Shown here in pieces: positions 1-6,677 of a stretch of 32,191 bases of DNA (positions are counted from its first letter, which is position 1; every line of letters begins with the position of its first letter). A program made the translations under genes and the position numbers. The stretch is from the NCBI GenBank assembly GCA_036512955.1, contig DATBZX010000289.1, positions 1 to 32,191 of the forward strand, read 5' to 3'. Below the pieces are notes generated by a model. The model did no database searches. It saw only the letters and a program-made list of their open reading frames with translations, and was not told the origin of the DNA. This stretch comes from DASRAA01 sp036512955 (GTDB lineage: Bacteria > Acidobacteriota > Terriglobia > Terriglobales > Acidobacteriaceae).

Positions 1-21
1 CCTCGTCGGCCACACGAGGAG
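1..21 (-). terminator. Possible hairpin after acr3
   Basis: Positions 1-19 form a perfect 6-bp stem (CCTCGT/ACGAGG) with a 7-nt loop, just past the acr3 stop. It could be the operon terminator, but any following T-tract lies outside the window. Confidence 0.3.
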
Positions 22-1092
22 TTAGACGGCGGCCGCAATCTTCCTTGTAACCGCCCCTCCGTAGTAGCGCCTCTGGAAGTAGAACGCCACATTCACCAGC
101 GCGATCATCACCGGAACCTCGACCAGCGGGCCGATCACCGCGGCGAAGGCTGCGCCCGAGTTAATGCCGAACACCGACACGGCCACTGCAATTGCCAATT
201 CGAAATTATTCGAGGCAGCGGTAAACGCGAGCGTTGCAGTCTTCGAGTAGTCCGCGCCCAGCTTGCGTCCCATGTAAAACGACACCAGGAACATCACCAC
301 AAAATAGATGAGCAGCGGCACTGCGATGCGCAGCACATCCAGTGGCAGGCGCACGATGTATTCGCCTTTGAGCGAGAACATCACCACTATGGTGAACAGC
401 AGCGCGATCAACGTCAGCGGGCTGACGCGCGGTACGAAGTGATGGTCGTACCATTCGCGCCCCTTGGCCCGAACCAGCAGCGTGCGCGTCAGGTATCCCG
501 CGAGGAACGGAACACCCAGGTAGATGAAGACGCTCTTGGCAATCTCACCAATCGAGACATGAACCACGGCGCCGGTCAGCCCGAGTTTCGCCGGCAGCAC
601 GGTGATGAACACCCACGCGTACAGCGAGTAGAAGAAAACCTGGAAGAGCGAATTGAAGGCGACCAGGCCGGCGGCGTACTCGGTGTCACCTTTCGCCAGT
701 TCGTTCCACACAATGACCATCGCGATACAGCGCGCCAGGCCGATCATGATCAGCCCCGCCATGTACTCGGGATAGCCGCGCAGAAACACTACCGCCAGCA
801 CGAACATCAGCACCGGGCCGACCACCCAGTTCTGCACCAGCGACAGGCCCAGCACACGCTTGTTGCGGAAGACTTCGGGCAGTTCCTCGTAGCGCACCTT
901 GGTAAATGGCGGATACATCATCACGATCAGCCCGATCGCGATAGGGATTGAAGTTGTGCCCACGCTGAAGCGGTTGAGGAACGGCACCACTCCGGGGATG
1001 AGCCATCCCGACAACACCCCCAGCGCCATCGCGCCGAAAATCCAGGCGGTGAGATAGCGATCGAGAAAACTGAGACGGCTACTGGTTCTCAT
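22..1092 (-). CDS. acr3: ACR3-family arsenite efflux permease
   Basis: This is an inner-membrane arsenite [As(III)] exporter of the bile/arsenite/riboflavin transporter superfamily, about 356 aa with roughly ten hydrophobic segments. The ACR3 signature is clear: the stretch GLARCIAMVIVWNELAKGD holds the conserved cysteine (about residue 122 from the chosen start), and later TAASNNFELAIAVAVSVFG matches the family's second conserved core. I chose ATG at 1092 because AGGTG lies about 6 nt upstream; the frame stays open to a TTG at 1122 that directly follows the arsC stop. It is the last gene of the ars operon, downstream of arsC and arsM, and would export the arsenite made by ArsC. An inverted repeat follows the stop codon at the window edge. 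The family call is secure; the exact start is less so. Confidence 0.93.
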   Translation of the reverse strand: MRTSSRLSFLDRYLTAWIFGAMALGVLSGWLIPGVVPFLNRFSVGTTSIPIAIGLIVMMYPPFTKVRYEELPEVFRNKRVLGLSLVQNWVVGPVLMFVLAVVFLRGYPEYMAGLIMIGLARCIAMVIVWNELAKGDTEYAAGLVAFNSLFQVFFYSLYAWVFITVLPAKLGLTGAVVHVSIGEIAKSVFIYLGVPFLAGYLTRTLLVRAKGREWYDHHFVPRVSPLTLIALLFTIVVMFSLKGEYIVRLPLDVLRIAVPLLIYFVVMFLVSFYMGRKLGADYSKTATLAFTAASNNFELAIAVAVSVFGINSGAAFAAVIGPLVEVPVMIALVNVAFYFQRRYYGGAVTRKIAAAV

Positions 1093-1122
1093 TGCCACAC
1101 CTCGCTGGACATCGCTCCGCAA

Positions 1123-1614
1123 CTATTGTTGGCCAATGCGAGTGATCTCCCTCTGGATCGCCATACGATCAAGAGTCTGCAGCGGCAGGCTGAGAAACAA
1201 TCCGATGCGCCGGTCGAGCGCGATGAAGGCCTCGCGAAACGCGCGCTCGATTTCGTCCGGCGTGCCCTTCACCGCTGCCGGATCGGCGATGCCCCAATGC
1301 GCCGTCATCGGCTGGCCCGGCCAGATCGGGCAGACCTCGTTGGCGGCGTTGTCGCACACCGTGAAGACGAAGTGCATCCCCGGCGCGCCGGGCTGGGCGA
1401 ATTCGTCCCAGCTTTTGCTGCGCACTCCCGCAGTCGGCAAGTTCGCCCGCTCAAGTTCGCGCAGCGCCTCGGGTCGCACCGCGCCCGAGGGATGGCTACC
1501 CGCACTGTAGGCAAGGAATCGTGGCTTGCCACGGTAGTTCAGGATGGCTTCGGCCATGATCGAGCGCGCCGAATTCCCGGTGCACAGGAAGAGCACATTG
1601 TAGTGATCGTGCAC
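1123..1614 (-). CDS. arsC: Arsenate reductase, low-molecular-weight phosphatase type
   Basis: ArsC reduces arsenate to arsenite in the cytoplasm. The 163-aa protein begins with the LMW-PTPase P-loop CTGNSAR (Cys11-X5-Arg17). Two further cysteines, Cys87 and Cys95, lie in TVCDNAANEVCPIWPG, the arrangement expected of the thioredoxin-coupled ArsC class, where the three cysteines relay a disulfide. Length fits the family. The start is GTG at 1614, five bases after the arsM stop, with only a weak ribosome site inside the arsM end. It is the third gene of the operon; its product is the substrate of both the ACR3 pump downstream and the ArsM methylase upstream. Assignment is confident; thioredoxin coupling is inferred from the cysteines. 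Confidence 0.93.
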   Translation of the reverse strand: MHDHYNVLFLCTGNSARSIMAEAILNYRGKPRFLAYSAGSHPSGAVRPEALRELERANLPTAGVRSKSWDEFAQPGAPGMHFVFTVCDNAANEVCPIWPGQPMTAHWGIADPAAVKGTPDEIERAFREAFIALDRRIGLFLSLPLQTLDRMAIQREITRIGQQ

Positions 1615-1619
1615 GTTCT

Positions 1620-2450
1620 TTACTTTCTGCCGTGCAACTTAATGGAAGCCACGGCCTCGGCGGCCTGGCGCACCATCGCATCAGGATTCTTCAGCGACGC
1701 GACCGACACCGTCGAGCCGCAGCACGAACTACCCTGCTTGCTGGCGAAGCCTTCGGGCGCGAGCACCTTCACCAGGTCGGGACCGTGCGCGAGGCGCGGA
1801 ATGCTGAGGTCGCGCAAACCCGCTGCCAGCGCGGTTCCCAGGTAGTCGGTCAACAGGCTGGCCCCGGAGATGCATCCCACATAGGCGCTGATGTCGCGCA
1901 CCAGCGCATCGGGCAGCGGCTTCAACAGCACGATGTCGCTGACCGCGAAGTGTCCGCCAGGCTTGAGCACGCGCGCGATCTCGCGGAAGACCGCCGACTT
2001 GTCTGCGGACAGGTTGATCACGCAGTTGCTGATGACGTAGTCCACGGTACCGCTGTCCACCGGCAAGTCTTCGATGAATCCTTTGCGAAACTCAATGTTG
2101 GTGACGCCGCGCTTAGCGGCATTGTCGCGCGCCAGGGCGAGCATGTCATCGGTCATGTCCACGCCTATCACTTTTCCGGTGGGACCGACGCGGTGCAACG
2201 CGAGGAAGGCGTCGAACCCGGCGCCTGAGCCCAGGTCCAGCACGGTCATGCCCGGCTTGATCTCCGTGAGGGCCAGCGGATTGCCGCATCCCAGGCCCAG
2301 GTTCGCGTCACCGGCCAGCGCCAGTTCTTCGTCGCTGTATCCAATGGAACGCGCCACGTCTTCGACGGGCGCTCCACACGCGGAAGCCTCTCCGCGCGCC
2401 ACGGCTGCGTAGTGTTCTTCCACCGCAGTAGTAATCGATTCGCTTTTCAT
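1620..2450 (-). CDS. arsM: Arsenite S-adenosylmethionine methyltransferase
   Basis: ArsM methylates trivalent arsenic using S-adenosylmethionine, giving methylated and eventually volatile arsenicals. The 276-aa protein has the Rossmann SAM motif LDLGSGAGFD (residues 71-80), the acidic GVDMTDDML following it, and the cysteines typical of ArsM: Cys143 in SNCVINL, Cys193 in YVGCISGA, and N-terminal Cys25 and Cys55. A C-terminal SSCCGST pair may help bind metal. ATG at 2450 overlaps the regulator's stop codon as ATGA, with AAGGAG just upstream, so translation is probably coupled. The operon thus combines methylation with reduction and export. The family call is strong; methylation products cannot be read from sequence. 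Confidence 0.92.
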   Translation of the reverse strand: MKSESITTAVEEHYAAVARGEASACGAPVEDVARSIGYSDEELALAGDANLGLGCGNPLALTEIKPGMTVLDLGSGAGFDAFLALHRVGPTGKVIGVDMTDDMLALARDNAAKRGVTNIEFRKGFIEDLPVDSGTVDYVISNCVINLSADKSAVFREIARVLKPGGHFAVSDIVLLKPLPDALVRDISAYVGCISGASLLTDYLGTALAAGLRDLSIPRLAHGPDLVKVLAPEGFASKQGSSCCGSTVSVASLKNPDAMVRQAAEAVASIKLHGRK

Positions 2451-2956
2451 TTCTGCTCCTTAATCGTGATCAGCTTTGCGACCGGCGCGTTCAGGGCGCA
2501 GCAGCCGGCGCTTTCGATGGCGTTGTTGAGTAGTTCGAGTGCGCTGAGGACTTGCTTATGCTGTTTTGGCGGAATGGAATCCATGATCTGGCGGGTGCGG
2601 CTGCGCATGAGTTGATCGAGCAGCTTGCGGGTGCGGCGTCCGGCAGCAGTGATGCGCACCACGGCCGCGCGTCCATCGGAGTGCGTGCCGCGAACCCGTT
2701 CCACCAATCCGCGCGCCTCCAGCTTTTCGAGTACGCGCGTCATGGCGCTAGGGGTGATGCCCGAGAGCGCCGCCAGGTCAGAGAGACGCGCTCCTTCGCT
2801 TGCCACCAGCACGCGCAGGATGGCCGTCTGGCGCTGGCTGAGCCCGTCGCAACAGACTTCGTCGGGACCGATCTGCCCCAGGATGCGCGCCAGGCGCTCC
2901 AGTTCGTCCCACCAGTTCTGCATCGCGTCGGCATTTCCTGCACGCTTCATGGACAA
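2447..2956 (-). CDS. MarR-family regulator of the ars operon
   Basis: This is a winged-helix MarR-type transcription factor of up to 169 aa. The core SQRQTAILRVLVASEGARLS, ITPSAMTRVLEKLEARGLVERVRG and the wing THSDGRAAVVRIT are typical of MarR. It is the first gene of the ars operon, where one would normally expect an ArsR repressor. Two Cys-Cys pairs (residues 35-36 and 152-153, counted from the TTG at 2956) could bind As(III); that is inference. Start choices are TTG 2956, ATG 2950 and ATG 2923. I favour 2923 (158 aa) because AGGAAA lies 10 nt upstream and the predicted promoter ends at 2957, leaving room for a short leader. The family is clear; the ligand is not. Confidence 0.85.
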   Translation of the reverse strand: MSMKRAGNADAMQNWWDELERLARILGQIGPDEVCCDGLSQRQTAILRVLVASEGARLSDLAALSGITPSAMTRVLEKLEARGLVERVRGTHSDGRAAVVRITAAGRRTRKLLDQLMRSRTRQIMDSIPPKQHKQVLSALELLNNAIESAGCCALNAPVAKLITIKEQK

Positions 2957-2990
2957 AGTCTAAGGCAAACTACTTGCATGCGTCAAGCAA
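2957..2990 (-). promoter_or_regulatory. ars operon promoter with MarR-type operator
   Basis: On the minus strand TTGACG (2986-2981) and TAGACT (2962-2957) are separated by 18 bp. The -35 sits inside the imperfect 17-bp palindrome TTGCTTGACGCATGCAA (2990-2974), with TTGC/GCAA outer arms and matching inner TG/CA steps. That layout suits autorepression by the first gene's MarR protein. The match is by eye and untested. Confidence 0.55.
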
Positions 2991-3067
2991 ATTATTAGGT
3001 CCTCCAATTCTCTCTCGCCGCGCTTTTTCCCGCGTCTCCTTGTCTGCCTGATTGGCACGATGGTGGT

Positions 3068-3098
3068 TTGACATTGTCCGCAGCCTGCTGAACAATGT
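3068..3098 (+). promoter_or_regulatory. Promoter with long inverted repeat before receiver gene
   Basis: TTGACA (3068-3073) and AACAAT (3091-3096) are 17 bp apart. Overlapping them are the inverted arms ACATTGT (3071-3077) and ACAATGT (3092-3098), with an inner CAGC/GCTG pair (3081-3084, 3087-3090). The symmetry spans almost the whole spacer, as an operator would. Confidence 0.5.
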
Positions 3099-3185
3099 GG
3101 TCTGACCAACTCTTTACTGGCGCGCCCTTCATCCACACTCTGGCTCCGGGACAGGCGCCAGGCGAAATAGTACGGACTTCCTTAC

Positions 3186-3551
3186 ATGGCAAGAATCCTA
3201 TGTGTAGACGACGAGATGCACTCTGCCAGGCTGAAGTGCATCATCCTGGAGACCGCCGGCCACCAGGCCACGTCTGCGACTTCGGTGCCCGAGGCCATCG
3301 CGCTGATGGATGCCAATCCTTACGATGTGGTGGTCACCGACTGGCGCCTGGGGCAGGCCTGCGGCCGTGACATCCTCGTGGCCGCCCGCGCACATTCCGA
3401 CATCCCGGTCGTAGTGATTTCCGGCTACGTCAATGAGGCGTTTCAGGCCGAAGATTCCCTCGCTGATTATTACCTCGAAAAACCCGTCAATCCGGAAGAA
3501 CTGATCAGCGTTGTGAACGACCTGATCAAGCCCGGCTCAATGCCGACCTAG
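3186..3551 (+). CDS. Single-domain response regulator (CheY-like receiver)
   Basis: This 121-aa protein is a receiver domain with no output domain. The acidic pair Asp8-Asp9 in LCVDDE, the phosphoacceptor Asp52 in VVVTDWR, Ser79 in VVISGY and Lys99 in YLEKP are all present, so it should be phosphorylatable. It probably acts as a phosphorelay intermediate or by binding a partner. No histidine kinase lies nearby, so its input is unknown. ATG 3186 lacks a strong Shine-Dalgarno sequence but begins the conserved first strand. The neighbour across the convergent gap is a LuxR-type regulator with a degenerate receiver; whether the two interact is speculative. Confidence 0.88.
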   Translation: MARILCVDDEMHSARLKCIILETAGHQATSATSVPEAIALMDANPYDVVVTDWRLGQACGRDILVAARAHSDIPVVVISGYVNEAFQAEDSLADYYLEKPVNPEELISVVNDLIKPGSMPT

Positions 3552-3576
3552 AGCACGTCTCTGCGAGGCGTTCGCG

Positions 3577-4293
3577 TTACATCTTGAGATGGGACGGAAG
3601 CTGCGAACCCATGTGGCTCGGAATTCCGCCACGTTTGATTCGGGGAGGTTCGGTATCGATACGGACCGCTGCGGTGGCGTGCGCCAGCATGCGATGGTGG
3701 AGCACGAACAGCGCCAGCTCGAGGCGGTCGGAGACGCCGATTTTGTCGAAAATCGCGCGCAGGGCGTTCTTGACCACCTGCTCGGTGGTGTAGAGCTGCA
3801 TGGCGATCTCGCGGTTCTTGTAACCCCGTACCACGGCTGCCACAATGCGCAACTCTTTTTCCGATAGCCGGTCGCGCACCCGCATGCCCACCAGATCTTC
3901 GCTGATCTCGGTGACCGGCGTGTTCGGGGTGTGAACAAAGCTTTCGCCGCGCGCCAGGCGGCGCACCGCCTCCACGATGCTCGGTCCATTGATGGAGCGG
4001 TACACCACGCCCTGCGCGCCCATTGCGACAAACGGCGAGGCCTCGTCGCCGGGCTCCGCCAGCACCAGAATTGCGGTATTGTGACGCGCGGTGATTGCCT
4101 GAATCTCGGAGAACAGCGGCAGGAATCGGGTGGAGAGTAGAGCGACATGAGCGCGCAGGTGCTCAAGTGCGTTCAGTACCTGCTCGGAGGACTGTGGCTG
4201 TCCTACGATGCGGAGATCATCTTCAACCGCCAGCACCTTGGCCACGCCGGCGCGAAAGATCGCCTGATGGTCAGCAACGATAACGTTGATCAT
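3577..4293 (-). CDS. NarL/LuxR-type regulator with degenerate receiver
   Basis: This 238-aa transcription factor has an N-terminal receiver-like domain (about 1-120) and a C-terminal LuxR helix-turn-helix (about 140-205; LSEKELRIVAAVVRGYKNRE then TTEQVVKNALRAIFDKIGV). The first strand keeps Asp8 (IVADHQAIFRAG), but the phosphoacceptor position is Ser54 (HVALLSTRF) and the usual switch Lys is Arg (VVYRS). It is therefore likely a phosphorylation-independent regulator that responds through protein contacts or abundance. The ~35-residue C-terminal tail is basic and unlike the family core. A perfect palindrome lies about 110 bp upstream. DNA targets cannot be read. Confidence 0.85.
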   Translation of the reverse strand: MINVIVADHQAIFRAGVAKVLAVEDDLRIVGQPQSSEQVLNALEHLRAHVALLSTRFLPLFSEIQAITARHNTAILVLAEPGDEASPFVAMGAQGVVYRSINGPSIVEAVRRLARGESFVHTPNTPVTEISEDLVGMRVRDRLSEKELRIVAAVVRGYKNREIAMQLYTTEQVVKNALRAIFDKIGVSDRLELALFVLHHRMLAHATAAVRIDTEPPRIKRGGIPSHMGSQLPSHLKM

Positions 4294-4642
4294 ACCGACA
4301 ACTCACCGCATGACATGCCTAATCCACGTTCGTGCAAGCGTTCGTACATCTGCAGCCCGCACACCCTGCACTCAGAGCACTCTACTAGCTGATATGTTTT
4401 GAGTAACGTTACTCTCCCGCTCCCGACGTAGGTGCCACGAGCCGTCGCGCCTGCGTGTTGTTATAGCATGAGTCAACAACTGTACACATGATATTCCCAC
4501 ATACTATCTAGGCGCTACTACTAAAGTAGCACTCTACAACCACTTACATGGTTGTTGATGCCATCCCCAGCCAACTACCGCGCGAACAGCAAGCCTCGGA
4601 TTTCCATTTCAATTCGGGCGCCACGTCGTCGAGTGAAGCATC
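4294..4642. other. Intergenic region, AT-rich with several dyads
   Basis: No gene is supported here. It separates the divergent LuxR-type gene and alr, and is visibly AT-richer than its surroundings. It holds the palindrome at 4401-4414, an inverted repeat GTTGTT/AACAAC near 4458-4480, and GCTACT/AGTAGC near 4513-4529. Confidence 0.5.
4401..4414. promoter_or_regulatory. Perfect 14-bp palindrome, operator candidate
   Basis: GAGTAACGTTACTC reads identically on both strands. It lies upstream of the LuxR-type gene (start 4293), suggesting an operator, possibly autoregulatory. No second copy was noticed in the window. Confidence 0.35.
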
Positions 4643-5863
4643 GTGGTTACCACTCGCGGTTTCGGAAAATCTTGTTATGATCGTGGCTTGCAAACCACGG
4701 CGACATCGGTACGCGCTTCGACCCGTCCCAACTGGGCCGAAGTGTCGTTATCGGCGTTGCGCCACAACTTCCGCACTCTGCAAAATCATGTGAGACCCTC
4801 CGTCACCATTTGCGCGGTGGTGAAGTGCGATGCCTACGGACACGGCTCCGAGGGCTGTGCCCGCGCGCTCGAGCAGGAAGGCGCCTGCTGGTTCGGCGTT
4901 ACCTCGACCGACGAGGGCGTGGCGCTGCGCGATGCCGGAATCGCCAGTCGTATCCTTATTTTGGTTGGCGCCTGGCGCGGCGAAGAGGAAGATGCGCTGC
5001 GCTACGGACTCACCCCCACGATCTCCCGCTTTGAAGATGTGGAGGCGGTGGCGGTGGCGGCCTCGCGGCTGGGACGCCGCGATCCGATCGCGGTGCATCT
5101 CAAGCTCGATACTGGAATGGCGCGGCTCGGTTTACCAATTGCTGAACTTGATAACTTTGCCGAGCGCATCAAGACCGTCCCGCAGGTGAAGCTAGAGGGC
5201 GTGTTCAGTCACCTGGCGTCCGCCGAAGTGCTCGATGCCGCCGACGCACTGCGCCAGCAGGAGCGCTTCGACCAGGCGCTGCACACCCTGGCCAGCCACG
5301 GCCTGCAACCACCCATCCACCATCTCGCCAACAGCAGCGCCACCCTCGGGAGGCCGGATAGCTGGTACAACTTCGTGCGGCCCGGCATGGCCATCTACGG
5401 CTACGAACTTCCACTCCTGCACCGCGACGGCAAGGCCATCGAACAATATGAACGGCTGGGGTTGAAGCCTGTGATGTCGTGGAAAACCCGTGTGATTTCG
5501 TTGCGCAACGTTCCCGCTGGACAGGCGCTCGGCTACAACGGCACCTACGTCACCCAGTCGCCGGCCCGGGTGGCGGTCATCGCCGCCGGCTATGGCGACG
5601 GCCTCTACCGCAAGCTCTCGCCCGGTGGCTATGTACTGCTGCGCGGCCAGCGCGCATCCTTTGCCGGACGCATTTCCATGGACCTCACCATCGTTGATGT
5701 CAGCCATATCCCGGGCGTCGAGATTGGCGACGAGGTCGTGTTGATCGGACGCAGCGGCGACCAGCGCATCACCGCCGTCGATCACGCCCGCTGGTCCGGC
5801 ACCATCGCCTACGAGATACTGTGTAACCTTTCGGAGCGCGTGGTGCGCCACCACGTGGAGTAG
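4643..5863 (+). CDS. alr: Alanine racemase
   Basis: Alr is a PLP enzyme that interconverts L- and D-alanine, supplying D-Ala for peptidoglycan. The catalytic lysine motif is AVVKCDAYGHG. The catalytic tyrosine of the opposite subunit lies in LGYNGTY, followed by AAGYGDGLYR. FSHLASAE, HLANSSATL and VRPGMAIYG are further family landmarks. The family core begins near residue 28 (RPNWAEVSLSALRHN), so the first residues of the GTG 4643 frame are doubtful. A TTG at 4688 is in frame, just after an extended -10 (TG at 4673-4674, TATGAT at 4676-4681), so the true start may be there. It seems monocistronic. The function is confident; the N-terminus is not. Confidence 0.93.
   Translation: MVTTRGFGKSCYDRGLQTTATSVRASTRPNWAEVSLSALRHNFRTLQNHVRPSVTICAVVKCDAYGHGSEGCARALEQEGACWFGVTSTDEGVALRDAGIASRILILVGAWRGEEEDALRYGLTPTISRFEDVEAVAVAASRLGRRDPIAVHLKLDTGMARLGLPIAELDNFAERIKTVPQVKLEGVFSHLASAEVLDAADALRQQERFDQALHTLASHGLQPPIHHLANSSATLGRPDSWYNFVRPGMAIYGYELPLLHRDGKAIEQYERLGLKPVMSWKTRVISLRNVPAGQALGYNGTYVTQSPARVAVIAAGYGDGLYRKLSPGGYVLLRGQRASFAGRISMDLTIVDVSHIPGVEIGDEVVLIGRSGDQRITAVDHARWSGTIAYEILCNLSERVVRHHVE
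4673..4681 (+). promoter_or_regulatory. Extended -10 promoter at alr start
   Basis: TG-T-TATGAT forms an extended -10. There is no convincing -35. If used, transcription would begin near 4688, at or before the in-frame TTG, so the mRNA would be nearly leaderless. Confidence 0.35.
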
Positions 5864-5911
5864 CCCACCGCTGCATGCTACGATTCCTATCGGCCCAAAG
5901 AATGCAGGGCG

Positions 5912-6042
5912 GCCACGGATTTACGCGGATTGCACGGATAAGAAGAGGACTAGTTAGATGATCTTGTGCTGTATCAGCCTCGGCGAAGAGCGGTTGTCCA
6001 ATTCTCTTTTCCGATCCGCGGTGATCCGTGGAAATCTGTGGC
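5912..6042. repeat. Inverted-repeat element (MITE-like)
   Basis: The left arm (5912-5947) and right arm (6002-6042) are imperfect reverse complements built from repeated CGGAT words: GCCACGGATTT on the left against AAATCTGTGGC on the right. About 55 bp separates them. It fills most of the alr-DUF1579 gap. It could be a non-autonomous mobile element or a large hairpin; no transposase is nearby. Confidence 0.55.
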
Positions 6043-6080
6043 TGAATTTGTTTTTGTGATTTCCCGAGGAGACCATTCCC

Positions 6081-6635
6081 ATGAATCGCACCGCCATCAT
6101 TGGCATCTTCACTCTGTTCCTTTCTTCGTTCGCAGCAGCCCAGGCCCCGCAGCAGGCCACCGCTCCCGGACTCACGCCGCAGCACCAGCGCATGAGCTAT
6201 TTCGCCGGCGACTGGACCGCCTCCGGCACTTCGAAGATCAGCCCTAACACCCCGGGCGCTCCCTTCACCCTGAAGGAGCACGGCGAGTTCGTCACCGACG
6301 GATACTTCCTCGAAACCAAGACCTCGATGAAGTCAGATCTGGGCACGGTCAATAGTCAGCGCGTGATGGGCTACAACCCGGAAGACAAGGTTTACACCTA
6401 CAACGTCTATAACAGCCTCGGCGAGCACCAGGTCGCGCTCGGCCATATCAGCGGCAACACCTGGACGTGGGAATCGGAAGAGAAACTGAATGGCGTAGTC
6501 ATCAAGGGACGCTACACAATAGTAGAAACTGGCCCAGATAGCTATACCTTCAAGTCCGAAGTAGCCAATCCCAAAGGCGGCTGGGCCACCGTGATGGAAG
6601 GCAAGGCTCAGCGCGCTGCGCCGCCCAGCAATTAG
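6081..6635 (+). CDS. Secreted DUF1579-family protein
   Basis: This 184-aa protein starts with a signal peptide (MNRTAIIGIFTLFLSSFAAAQA) with likely cleavage after the AAA/QA region near residue 21. The mature part resembles DUF1579: MSYFAGDWTASGTSK near the start, then GYFLETKTSM, RVMGYNPEDKVYTYNVYNS and NTWTWESEEK. The family folds as a lipocalin-like barrel and has no agreed function, so a ligand cannot be named. GAGGAGA lies 9-15 nt before ATG 6081, a good ribosome site. The inverted-repeat element upstream may affect its transcription. Export is inferred from the N-terminus. Confidence 0.82.
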   Translation: MNRTAIIGIFTLFLSSFAAAQAPQQATAPGLTPQHQRMSYFAGDWTASGTSKISPNTPGAPFTLKEHGEFVTDGYFLETKTSMKSDLGTVNSQRVMGYNPEDKVYTYNVYNSLGEHQVALGHISGNTWTWESEEKLNGVVIKGRYTIVETGPDSYTFKSEVANPKGGWATVMEGKAQRAAPPSN

Positions 6636-6677
6636 CAACCAAACAAGGGTGTGGCACCAAGTTGTTCCGGTTCGGTC

